From Rubricoccus sp963708165 (GTDB lineage: Bacteria; Bacteroidota; Rhodothermia; Rhodothermales; Rubricoccaceae), in assembly GCA_963708165.1 (NCBI GenBank), contig OY970187.1:1178001-1242000 (forward strand): 64,000 nucleotides of DNA. Reading direction: 5' to 3'. Positions 18,344-25,804 of the stretch are shown piece after piece; the stretch's first letter is position 1, and every line of letters starts with the position of its first letter. A model generated the notes under the pieces. It saw only the letters and a program-made list of their open reading frames with translations, had not been told where the DNA came from and searched no databases. Position numbers and translations under genes: made by a program.

Positions 18344-21027
18344 TAGAACCGTAGCGCGAGGTCGACGGTGGGCAGCAGGCCTACGTCGTAGATGTCCAGC
18401 GGGACGGTGAGCAGGCGCGGCTCCCGAAGCCCCCGGCGCACCCGAACAACGTTGGTTGCCTCGCGCGTGAACGCGTTGTCGGCGTCGAAGAGGTTGCGAA
18501 CGCCGAGCGCGAGCATGAGGCTGGCTGCGCCGATGCGGCGCGAGGCGGTGAGGCGGAGGTCGACGCGCGAGAGGCTCGGCAGGCGCTCGGCTTCGTCAGC
18601 CTGCGCCGCGAGCGGGTTGGGCGCGCCCGAAGCGACGGTCCACGAGGCCGCTGCACGCACGCCCGGCAAAACGGGCCCATCTGCCAGAAGCGTGAGGCGT
18701 AGCGGGCGGTCCCACTCGGCCGGAAACGCCTCGCCGCGTTCGAGATCCGGGTGCCGAAATGTGGCACGCGAGACAGCGCCAGAGGCACCCAGGCTCCACG
18801 CGCCTGCAGGCACGCGCACGAGCGCTTCCACGCCTCTGGCGGCCGAGCCCACACCCGTCAGCCACGGGCGGCCGAGCACAGTCCCCTGGGCCAAGCCGCG
18901 AACGGAGCGGTCTTCGGTGTGGAGCCAGAGTCCGCGCGTCTGCTTGGCGTAGGCGGTGAGCTGCGCCGTCACGCCAGAGGCGCTGATCTCCGCGCTGAGC
19001 TCGGCGAGGTCGGCTTCGGTGACCGTCTGCTCGGCGTCGGTGAGGACCCAGGCGGCGGCGCCTGCGACGTTTGCGAGCGTGAGGCGGTGCAAAAACTGCG
19101 TGCTGCGGCCGAGCGCGGCCGAAACGGCGAGGCCGGGCGCGGCATCCACGCGCACGCGCACGCGCGGGCTGAACCGCGGGCCGTCGCTCTCGGAATACAG
19201 GTGCGCGCGCAGGCCGGCGTCGAGCGTGAACGCCGCCAGAGGCTGGCCTTCCCACGCGGCGTGGAGGTCCAGCCGCGTCGCGCTTTGCTCGGCCACGAAT
19301 GCGTTGCGGCTCGCGGCCGTTTCCTCGTAGCGTTGGCGGTAAAAGTGGAGGCTGTAGCCGCCAGAGGCCACGCCGCGGCCCAGGGCGGCGTCGAGTTGTT
19401 GCGCGGCGATGGCCTCGCGCAGATCGTTGTCGTAGCCCAGCGTGTCGGTGAGAACGAGCGAGCCCAGGCCGGGCTGGGAGCGGAAGGCGAAATCGTCTTG
19501 GGCGAACCGAGCGCGATAGGCGCTGCCGCCCAGGCGCGAGGTGAGCATCCATCGCGCGGAGAGAAGGCGCTGATCGGTGAGGCTCGCCGCGCCGCTTCCC
19601 CATCGGTTGCGCGCGGCGACGGACACGGCATCTCGCGCGAGGCTGCCGTCATCGTTTCGTTCCAGAACGATGCGGTCGGAGAGCACCTCCGTCGCGTCCC
19701 CGCCGATGTAGCCTGTCGCGACGGTTCTGCCGCCAGAGGCTCGCTGGTCCGCGATGCCTGCGTGCACGTCCCAGTATTCGGCGCGGGTGCCGCTCACGTC
19801 TACCAGCCGCGCGAGCGCGTCGTCGGTGCCTGCTGGCAGGGGGCTCGTGCGGGTCGCGATGCCCAGGCCTTGCTCGGTAAGCGCGCTGGCCGTGCCGGGA
19901 GCGGCGCCGAGCGCCGAGGTGCGCCCGCCCACCAAGACCGTCGTGCGCCCAGGCCGCAGCGGAACAGACGCCGAGCCTCTGGCGGCGAGACTGGACACGC
20001 CGATCTGCGCCCGCACCCGCACCGGCGAGCCTGTGGCCGTGACGTAGTCGATGGCGCCACCGGGCGCGATGGCCACCTGCGCAGGCGCCACGCCGATGTG
20101 GAGCGCGACGGCGCGAAGAGCGTCAGCGTTAAAGGCATCGACGAGGCCGAAGAGGTGGCGCGGGTTGTAGACCGGCACGCCGTCCAGGCGCACCTCGAAG
20201 GCATCAGCCGGGCTGCCGCGCACGATGAGGCCGTCCGAAAAGGCCGCCGCAGGCGCGACAGACGGCAAAATCTCCAGCGCGCGCAGGCCTCCGCCCTCGC
20301 CCAGCGCATCGTAGTAGCGCGGCTGGATGCGCGCCGCCCATGCCGTGTCCACGCCTGCCACGAAGGAGCGCGCCTGCACCACGACCGCCGGACCGGCGCG
20401 GGCCTCTGGCGAGAGTCGAAACACGACGTGTGTGCCGCGCGGCGATGCGGTCTGCGCGGTGTAGCCCACGAACGACGCCGTGAGCGCGACAGCTTGGCCT
20501 CTGGCGCCAGAGGCGTCGCCATCGCGCACGGTGAGCACGAACCCTCCCGCGTTGTCTGCGACCACACCGCGGCGCCCGCCCTGCCACGTCACGGTCGCAA
20601 ACGGCAGGCCCTCGCCCGTCTCAGCGTCTAAGACCCGCCCGCGCACGACCCGCTCGGGCCTCTGGCGAGGCGCCGACGCCTCTGGCGCCAGAGGCGCAGG
20701 GCGTTGGGGCACGAGGAGGATGCGGCGCCTCTGTCGGTCAGCGTCGACGCCGATACCGAGGGGCGCGAGAGCGCGCGAGAGCGCTTCGGGCAGGGAGCGA
20801 GCCTCGGTGCTCAGGCTTACGCGTTTGCCTGCCACGAGCGCGTCGGAGTAGAGAAAGCGCCAGTCTGTGCGCGATTCTACGTCCGCGATGACTTCGCGCA
20901 GCGGCTGGGTGTCGTAGCGCAGCGTCTGCGCGCTCGCGCCAGAGGCCAGAACGAGTAGCAGCGCGGCGCCGAGCCTCTGGCGCCAAAGGCGGCGGTGCTC
21001 GGTTCGCCAGAGGCTCGGCGGCCTCAC
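18343..21027 (-). CDS. TonB-dependent receptor, FecA-like, with STN domain
   Basis: An 894-residue outer-membrane receptor for a siderophore or other large ligand. Domains in order: signal peptide (LGAALLLVLASGASAQ), STN signalling domain (LRYDTQPLREVIADVESRT to ILLVPQ, about 36-110), carboxypeptidase-like domain (VVRGRVLDAETGEGLPFATVTWQG), plug (ALEILPSVAPAAAFSDGLIVRGS, RLDGVPVYNPRHLFGLVDAFN) and a 22-strand barrel ending VGLLPTVDLALRF with terminal Phe. The GTG start overlaps the fecR stop (GTGA), so it is translationally coupled. With the STN domain and upstream FecR and sigma factor this is a cell-surface signalling transducer. About 16 copies of the 10-mer lie in the gene, two of them inside the signal-peptide n-region as LWRT and LWRQR. 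Confidence 0.9.
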   Translation of the reverse strand: MRPPSLWRTEHRRLWRQRLGAALLLVLASGASAQTLRYDTQPLREVIADVESRTDWRFLYSDALVAGKRVSLSTEARSLPEALSRALAPLGIGVDADRQRRRILLVPQRPAPLAPEASAPRQRPERVVRGRVLDAETGEGLPFATVTWQGGRRGVVADNAGGFVLTVRDGDASGARGQAVALTASFVGYTAQTASPRGTHVVFRLSPEARAGPAVVVQARSFVAGVDTAWAARIQPRYYDALGEGGGLRALEILPSVAPAAAFSDGLIVRGSPADAFEVRLDGVPVYNPRHLFGLVDAFNADALRAVALHIGVAPAQVAIAPGGAIDYVTATGSPVRVRAQIGVSSLAARGSASVPLRPGRTTVLVGGRTSALGAAPGTASALTEQGLGIATRTSPLPAGTDDALARLVDVSGTRAEYWDVHAGIADQRASGGRTVATGYIGGDATEVLSDRIVLERNDDGSLARDAVSVAARNRWGSGAASLTDQRLLSARWMLTSRLGGSAYRARFAQDDFAFRSQPGLGSLVLTDTLGYDNDLREAIAAQQLDAALGRGVASGGYSLHFYRQRYEETAASRNAFVAEQSATRLDLHAAWEGQPLAAFTLDAGLRAHLYSESDGPRFSPRVRVRVDAAPGLAVSAALGRSTQFLHRLTLANVAGAAAWVLTDAEQTVTEADLAELSAEISASGVTAQLTAYAKQTRGLWLHTEDRSVRGLAQGTVLGRPWLTGVGSAARGVEALVRVPAGAWSLGASGAVSRATFRHPDLERGEAFPAEWDRPLRLTLLADGPVLPGVRAAASWTVASGAPNPLAAQADEAERLPSLSRVDLRLTASRRIGAASLMLALGVRNLFDADNAFTREATNVVRVRRGLREPRLLTVPLDIYDVGLLPTVDLALRF

Positions 21028-22001
21028 GGCCGGACGAAGCGGTAGCCTCGCGCCTCCGGCACGAACGTGCCGCCGAGGATGCGGCCGAGTTGATCCATCG
21101 CCTCTGGCGCCGAGTCCAGCGCGACAACGCCCGAAATGGTCTCACGCCCCACGCCTTCCGGGATGCGGACCGGCACCCCAAAGTGCTGCTCCATCTCCTG
21201 CGCGACGCGAGCGACCGTCTCGCGCGAGAAGACCGCCTCGCCGCGTGTCCAGTCCAAAAACGCCTCGGCCTCTGGCGCGGCCAGGCGCTCCACGCCGTAG
21301 GCGAGAGCCGCGGCGCCCTCGCCTGCCGTGAGCACGGCCGATTGGCTCTCGTGCGCGAGTTCCACGCGCCCTTCCTCCACGTACACGTGCGTCTCGCCAC
21401 CCCACGTGCTCACGTCGAACCGCGTGCCGAGCACGCGTACGGTCCCCGCGTCGGTCTCGACTGTGAACGGGCTGTCGGGGTCGCTCGCCACGTCGAAAAA
21501 CGCCTCGCCGGTGAGCGCATAGGCACGGCCATCACCGACCCGTGAAAGCTGGCTGCGTGGCCGCAGCGTCACGCGGGATCCGTCCGGCGCCGTCCACGTC
21601 ACGATCTCGCCAGAGGCCTGGGCGACGAGGACCGGCTGGATGTCCCCGGACACGCGCAGCAGTGCCCATGAGCCCACGGCCGCGACGAGCACCAGCGCCG
21701 CGACGGCGCCCACCCAGCGCGGGACGCGCGTCCGGGCGCCGCGCCTCGGTGCTCGATCTGCCGCCCGAGCAGGCCGCGCCTCTGGCGCACTCACCTCTGG
21801 CGCAGGTGAGCCCTCTGGCGCAAGACCCGTTTCGCTCGCGATGGCATCCCACAGACGCGCCGAGGCCTCTGGCGCGACGGGCGTCGCCAGAGGCCGGGCG
21901 GCATCGAGAGCCGCATGGAGCGTGTCCGAGCCGTCCGGTGCCTGCCCGGCGTCGAGGCGCCGGGCGAGGTCGAGATCGCGGGGGTCGGGAGTGTCGGACA
22001 C
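21024..22001 (-). CDS. fecR: FecR-family anti-sigma/sigma regulator
   Basis: A 325-residue single-span inner-membrane regulator that relays the receptor signal to the ECF sigma factor. Start is a GTG at 22001 (MSDTPDPRDLDLARRLD). A cytoplasmic N-terminus with a Pro/Ala/Glu linker built largely of the 10-mer (APEGSPAPEVSAPEARPA) precedes the helix WVGAVAALVLVAAVGSWALL. The periplasmic FecR domain follows: DGSRVTLRPRSQLSRVG, ALTGEAFFDVASDPDSPFTVETDAGTVRVLGTRFDV, VEEGRVEL; then the C-terminal STN-like part EMEQHFGVPVRIPEGVGRETISGVV. It overlaps the receptor gene by 4 bp. Confidence 0.92.
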   Translation of the reverse strand: MSDTPDPRDLDLARRLDAGQAPDGSDTLHAALDAARPLATPVAPEASARLWDAIASETGLAPEGSPAPEVSAPEARPARAADRAPRRGARTRVPRWVGAVAALVLVAAVGSWALLRVSGDIQPVLVAQASGEIVTWTAPDGSRVTLRPRSQLSRVGDGRAYALTGEAFFDVASDPDSPFTVETDAGTVRVLGTRFDVSTWGGETHVYVEEGRVELAHESQSAVLTAGEGAAALAYGVERLAAPEAEAFLDWTRGEAVFSRETVARVAQEMEQHFGVPVRIPEGVGRETISGVVALDSAPEAMDQLGRILGGTFVPEARGYRFVRP

Positions 22002-22052
22002 GAGAAGAGCGGGGTCGCGCCCAGGCCTCTGGCGGCCTGGGCGCGAGGGAGG

Positions 22053-22946
22053 TTAACCCTGGGGCGTCGTGGAGCCGTCGCCGAGGGAGACGCGGTAGGC
22101 GCCGCGGAGGCCGAAGACGCGCAAGAGGCCGCGCTCCGTGCCGTCCAGCGTAATGGTGCCTTCTACGGTGCGCTCCGTCATCCGGTCGCCGCGCTCCACC
22201 TCCATCGTGAGGGTGTAGCTCAGCTCGCCAGAGGCTGCGTAGCCGGTCCCGTCGGCGGCGGGGACGAGTTCGATGCCGACGCCGCTGAGCGAGGTCTCGA
22301 ACTCGCGCGCCACCGAGCCGCGGGGGCGCGTCCGCTCGCTCGTGCCGGAGCGCTCCTGCTGCACGGAGAACAGCGCGGGGGCGCCGTCTACGTTGAGGCC
22401 CGTGAGAGACCATTCTCCGGACTGCTCGAACGTGGAGGAGGCGGAGCGATCGCCGCGGGTGAGCGAGAAAGAGCCTTCGCGCTCGCCGTCGAACCCGACC
22501 GAGGAGACGTTCTCCCAGTTGTCGTCCGGACGCGCGACGAAGCCGCCGCTGGCGTCACGGAACTGGTAGAGCAACGTAGCCGCGTAGTCGCGGGAGCCAG
22601 CGGCGCTGGACTGCTCACAGGTGTAGGTCACGGTGTGCGTGCCGCTGTCGGCGTCGTAGGACACGTTCTGGTCTCCGCCACGGCAGGCGGCGCGTCGGCG
22701 GTCGCCACGGACAGAGCGCGGGCCTTCGCGGAGCCCGTCTGGCGAAACTGCCGCTGTGAGATCCGACGCGGAGGCGATGAGGCCGCCGGTGTCTTCCGCG
22801 AGCGCGTCGGCGACGAGCGCCACGGCTTCGGCCTGCTCGGCCTCGGTGAGGTCTGTGGTCGCGTCGTCGATGGACGCATCGCAGGCGGTGAGGGTGAACG
22901 CGAGGCCAAGCGCGAGGGCGAGGGGGCGCATGAAAGAGGTGGGCAT
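22053..22946 (-). CDS. predicted lipoprotein, unknown family
   Basis: A 297-residue protein with a lipoprotein signal (LALALGLAFTLTACDAS, lipobox Cys near residue 22; a second in-frame Met at 22931 could be the start). The mature part begins with an acidic helix (TTDLTEAEQAEAVALVADALAEDTGG) and continues as alternating beta-like segments (THTVTYTC, ATLLYQFRDAS, GSFSLTRGDRSASSTFEQSGEWSLTG, ELSYTLTMEVERGDRMTERTVEGTITLDGTERG). No enzyme motif is visible. It lies between the ECF sigma gene and fecR on the same strand, so it may belong to that signalling operon. Function not recognised. Confidence 0.75.
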   Translation of the reverse strand: MPTSFMRPLALALGLAFTLTACDASIDDATTDLTEAEQAEAVALVADALAEDTGGLIASASDLTAAVSPDGLREGPRSVRGDRRRAACRGGDQNVSYDADSGTHTVTYTCEQSSAAGSRDYAATLLYQFRDASGGFVARPDDNWENVSSVGFDGEREGSFSLTRGDRSASSTFEQSGEWSLTGLNVDGAPALFSVQQERSGTSERTRPRGSVAREFETSLSGVGIELVPAADGTGYAASGELSYTLTMEVERGDRMTERTVEGTITLDGTERGLLRVFGLRGAYRVSLGDGSTTPQG

Positions 22947-23016
22947 GGGATTCTGGGAATGTGTGGGCTGACGGACGCTCCGTCGTGTGCCCTACACCCG
23001 GGGCGGAGGGGTCCCC

Positions 23017-23616
23017 CTATTCGCGAGGAAGATTTTTTCCGGGTGCGCCCAGAAACGGCGCCAGCCTCTGGCGAATGGTCTTGAGCGCCGCCGCCATCTG
23101 GTGCTCCACGGTTTTGGGGCTCACGCCCATCACCTCCGCGGCCTCGCGGTGCGTGAGGCCGTCGGTAAAGCAGAGCATAAACGTCTGCCGCCTGCGCTCG
23201 GGCAACGCGGCCACCGCCTCGGCTAGCCTCTGGTGCAGATCCGCGATCTCAGCCGGATCGCCAGAGGCGGGCGTCTCGGGCAGCAGATCGTCGGGCGCAC
23301 GGCCCGCCAGAGGCTCGGAGCGTGCGCCGTCGCGCAGCGCGTTGAGCCCGCGCGTGAGCCCGATGCGGAAGAGGAGCCCGCGAAGCGATTTTGCCGGGTC
23401 GATCTCGGCGCGGTGCTCCCAGACCCAGACGTACGCGGCCTGCGCCACGTCCTCGGCCTCTGGCGCGTGCAGCCCGCGGTGGCGCAGCGAGCGCAAGAGG
23501 TCGGCGTGCGTAGCGTCGAAGAAGCGCCGGAACGCGTGCGCGTCACCGTCGCGGATGCGCGCCGCCGTCTCGCCAGAGGCGGCCTCTGGCGCAGGGCCGC
23601 GGCCCGCGCTCGCCAT
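23017..23616 (-). CDS. ECF sigma factor, FecI-like
   Basis: A sigma-70 ECF factor of about 199 residues, start chosen at 23616 (MASAGRGPAPEAASG); a GTG at 23664 would add a hydrophobic N-terminus. Region 2: FRRFFDATHADLLRSLRHRG, APEAEDVAQAAYVWVWEHRAEID. Region 4 helix-turn-helix: ALPERRRQTFMLCFTDGLTHREAAEVMGVSPKTVEHQMAAALKTIRQ. The order sigma, lipoprotein, FecR, TonB receptor on one strand makes this the output of the cell-surface signalling system; it should activate its own operon. A short motif copy at its N-terminus reads APEA and ASG. Confidence 0.92.
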   Translation of the reverse strand: MASAGRGPAPEAASGETAARIRDGDAHAFRRFFDATHADLLRSLRHRGLHAPEAEDVAQAAYVWVWEHRAEIDPAKSLRGLLFRIGLTRGLNALRDGARSEPLAGRAPDDLLPETPASGDPAEIADLHQRLAEAVAALPERRRQTFMLCFTDGLTHREAAEVMGVSPKTVEHQMAAALKTIRQRLAPFLGAPGKNLPRE

Positions 23617-23784
23617 GAGGGCGGCGAGCCAGAGGCCGAGAGCGATAGGAGCGGTGGCGGTCACATCGCAAAGATATCCGAGCCGCGTGCAGCGGTCCGC
23701 GCGCGTGCTCCGTAGAGAACGAGTACACGCCTCTGGCGCGCTTTCGCCGCCAGAGGCCCGCTGCTCGCCTCCGCCCGTCGTGTG

Positions 23785-24156
23785 ATGCTCCGCCTCGCGC
23801 CCCTCCTGCTCCTCGCTCTCGCCGCCTGCTCCCTCGCCGACGGATGGGGGCGCCTCCCGGAGAGCGCGGACGGACTCGTCGTCAACAAAACGGCCGAGTC
23901 CGTCCACGTCTTCGCGGTCGATGCCGAGACGGCGGCGCTGATCGACCTCAACCCGGAGTTCGACATCACAGACCAACTCGTTGTCGGTGCAGGCGAGGCG
24001 GCGCCGTTCGAGATCGACGGCTACGAGCGCGGCGATGACATCGTCGTGTTCGTCTACCGCGTAGCCGATGGCCGCGCGTTGTACACGACGGCGGTCACCG
24101 CCTCCGCCCGCGAGTTCGCGCGCGACGACGAAACCGTCACGATCACCGCCCTCTAA
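23785..24156 (+). CDS. small lipoprotein (paralogue 1)
   Basis: A 123-residue predicted lipoprotein, signal MLRLAPLLLLALAACSL with lipobox LAAC. The mature part reads GLVVNKTAESVHVFAVDAETAALID, VGAGEAAPFEIDGYERGDDIVVFVYRV and ETVTITAL, an all-beta immunoglobulin-like pattern. It shares order and key words (VNKT/VNRT, GYE.G.D.VVFV.RV) with the next gene, so the two arose by tandem duplication. Divergent from the sigma factor. Function unknown. Confidence 0.7.
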   Translation: MLRLAPLLLLALAACSLADGWGRLPESADGLVVNKTAESVHVFAVDAETAALIDLNPEFDITDQLVVGAGEAAPFEIDGYERGDDIVVFVYRVADGRALYTTAVTASAREFARDDETVTITAL

Positions 24157-24162
24157 CCGTTC

Positions 24163-24182
24163 GCGCCAGAGGCCTCTGGCGC
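24163..24182. repeat. extended P2 palindrome between twin lipoprotein genes
   Basis: A 20-bp perfect palindrome GCGCCAGAGGCCTCTGGCGC lies 7 bp after the stop of the first lipoprotein gene and 20 bp before the start of the second. Confidence 0.9.
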
Positions 24183-24202
24183 GACGCTCTTTCCCGCTTG
24201 TT

Positions 24203-24592
24203 ATGCACCGCGCACTCCTTCTCTTTGCTCTCGTTCTTTCTGGATGCTCACTCGGCAGTCCCTCCGATGCGGACATCGACGCCGCGCGCTCGCCAGAGGC
24301 CGACGGCGTGATCGTCAACCGCACGTCTGCCGACATCATCGCGTACGCGATGGACCAGGAGAGCGCGGCTCTCTTCGACCCCGCGAACTCGTTCGAGATC
24401 GCGAGCAGCGATGCCGTCCTGGCCTCTGGCGAGGCGCAGGCGCTCACCATCGGCGGCTATGAGCCGGGCGAGGACTTCGTCGTGTTCGTCTTCCGCGTGC
24501 GCGGCACGCAGGCCACATACGCCTCCTTCCTCTCCGCCGACGGCCAGGACTTCGAGGACGACGACGCTGTGTTCACTGTCCGGCGCTTCTAG
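24203..24592 (+). CDS. small lipoprotein (paralogue 2)
   Basis: A 129-residue predicted lipoprotein, signal MHRALLLFALVLSGCSL with lipobox LSGC. The mature part (GVIVNRTSADIIAYAMDQESAALFD, ALTIGGYEPGEDFVVFVFRVRGTQATY, DDDAVFTVRRF) parallels its upstream neighbour throughout. The TAG stop shares its G with the following P1. Two 10-mers in the gene are read as SPEAD and ASGEA at sites where the paralogue has shorter or different loops, showing motif gain after duplication. Function unknown. Confidence 0.7.
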   Translation: MHRALLLFALVLSGCSLGSPSDADIDAARSPEADGVIVNRTSADIIAYAMDQESAALFDPANSFEIASSDAVLASGEAQALTIGGYEPGEDFVVFVFRVRGTQATYASFLSADGQDFEDDDAVFTVRRF

Positions 24593-24609
24593 CCTCTGGC
24601 GCCAGAGGC
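24592..24609. repeat. P1 palindrome between convergent stop codons
   Basis: P1 begins with the last base of the TAG of the lipoprotein gene and ends one base before the TAG of the convergent nuclease gene (24610-24612). Confidence 0.95.
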
Positions 24610-25606
24610 CTAGCGCTCGCGCGCGACGAGCGTGAGCACGACCGGCAGGTGATCCGAGAGCCGCTCCGGCGATGGCACCGGCATGGGCACGACGCGAGCG
24701 TTCGCAACCTCTGGCGCCACGCCAGCGCTCACCAGCACGTGATCCAGGCGGCGCTGCGGATCGCCCGAGGGGTGCGAGAACTGCTCGGATCCCGCCAGAG
24801 GATCTGAGAGCCGCACCGCCCCGAGAGCGCCCTCGGCGTTGAGCAGCGCCGCGAACGAGGGCGTGCCGGGGACCGAGTTGAGGTCGCCCGCGAAAAGGAC
24901 ATTCGCCTCTGGCGCCCGCACCCCGTAGCGCTGTCCCAACCACGCGTGGAGCAGCGCAGCGGAGGCCGAACGCCACGCTTCGTTGCGGTCGCCGCGCCCC
25001 GCCTTGAGGTGCCCGGCGACGAGCGTAAAGCTGTAGCCCGGCCGCGCGTACACGTCCACGGCGAACAGCCGGTGGTTGACGATGTCGGTCGCCTCAGCGC
25101 GGCCCTCGTCGTCAGTAAAACCGGGGATGGGCGTGACGGTGTCGGCAAACGTCGTCAGCGGTCCGAGCGGCAGGCGGCTGATGACGACGACGTTCTGGTA
25201 CCAGTCGGCGTCGTCCGCCGAGGCGACAAAGCGGTAGCCCATCTCCGGGACCAGACTGTCCACGAGCGCGCGGATCAGGCCCTCGCCTTCCACTTCCTGT
25301 AGCGAGACCACGTCGGCGTCCATCGCGCGGAGCGCCTCGGCGAAGAGCGCGTGCCTCTGGCGGAGCGCGGGCAGGTCCGGTGCGTCCTCGCGCGCGTTGC
25401 GGATGTACGGGCTGTCGTGCTCGTCGACGAAGTGCTCCAGGTTGAACGTCGCCACGCGGACGGTGTCGCCTGCCGGGTACGCGTAGTCCGGCAGGAGCGC
25501 CTGCGCGGCGCGCACGAGATCGACGCCAGAGGCCTGCCGGCGAGACCGGTGCGGTGGCGGAGCAGCCCGCGAGGGCGAGGGCGAACGAGAGGGCGAGGAC
25601 GCGCAT
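24610..25606 (-). CDS. endonuclease/exonuclease/phosphatase-family lipoprotein (frameshifted)
   Basis: A secreted EEP-fold phosphoesterase of about 330 residues. The lipoprotein signal MRVLALSFALALAGCSA starts at 25606; one frameshift near 25535 joins it to RAAQALLPDYAYPAGDTVRVATFNLEHFVDE. Family motifs follow: QEVEGEGLI (Mg ligand Glu), VAGHLKAGRGD, FAGDLNSVPGTPSF, RLDHVLVS and a final LSDHLPVVL with the catalytic His. The fold covers nucleases, sphingomyelinases and inositol phosphatases; the substrate is not evident. Export suggests scavenging of phosphate or nucleic acid. A 10-mer near the frameshift (CGCCAGAGGC at 25529) is read as part of the linker after the lipid anchor. Confidence 0.82.
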
Positions 25607-25678
25607 GGATCAGAGCCGGGAGGGACCGCAGGCTAGCGGCATCGCGCGGCGCCCACCGTTGCGCCTTTGTGAACCCGG

Positions 25679-25696
25679 GCCTCTGGCGCCAGAGGC
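25679..25696. repeat. P1 palindrome, intergenic
   Basis: P1 lies between the start of the nuclease gene and the stop of the tricorn gene, 26 bp before another hairpin element. Confidence 0.9.
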
Positions 25697-25722
25697 TCCA
25701 CCGAGTACGACCACAGTGCTCG

Positions 25723-25749
25723 GTAGGGGCGTATGCGATACGCCCCTAC
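25723..25749. repeat. GTAGGGGCGTAT hairpin element
   Basis: Perfect 12-bp arms GTAGGGGCGTAT and ATACGCCCCTAC enclose a 3-nt GCG loop. It is unrelated to the 10-mer and recalls intergenic hairpins of the same sequence type found in many bacteria. Confidence 0.8.
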
Positions 25750-25786
25750 GGTGTTAATCCAGAGCCCGAGCCCACCAGTGCAGCCT

Positions 25787-25804
25787 CGCCAGAGGCCTCT
25801 GGCG
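25787..25804. repeat. P2 palindrome abutting the tricorn stop codon
   Basis: On the minus strand the stop TAG (25807-25805) is followed at once by CGCCAGAGGCCTCTGGCG. Confidence 0.92.

Noticed and set aside
18751..20631. A long plus-strand ORF (626 residues) opposite the TonB receptor
   Set aside because: It is a GC-rich shadow frame of a receptor with complete domain structure on the other strand; its product is Arg/Ala-rich without any domain.
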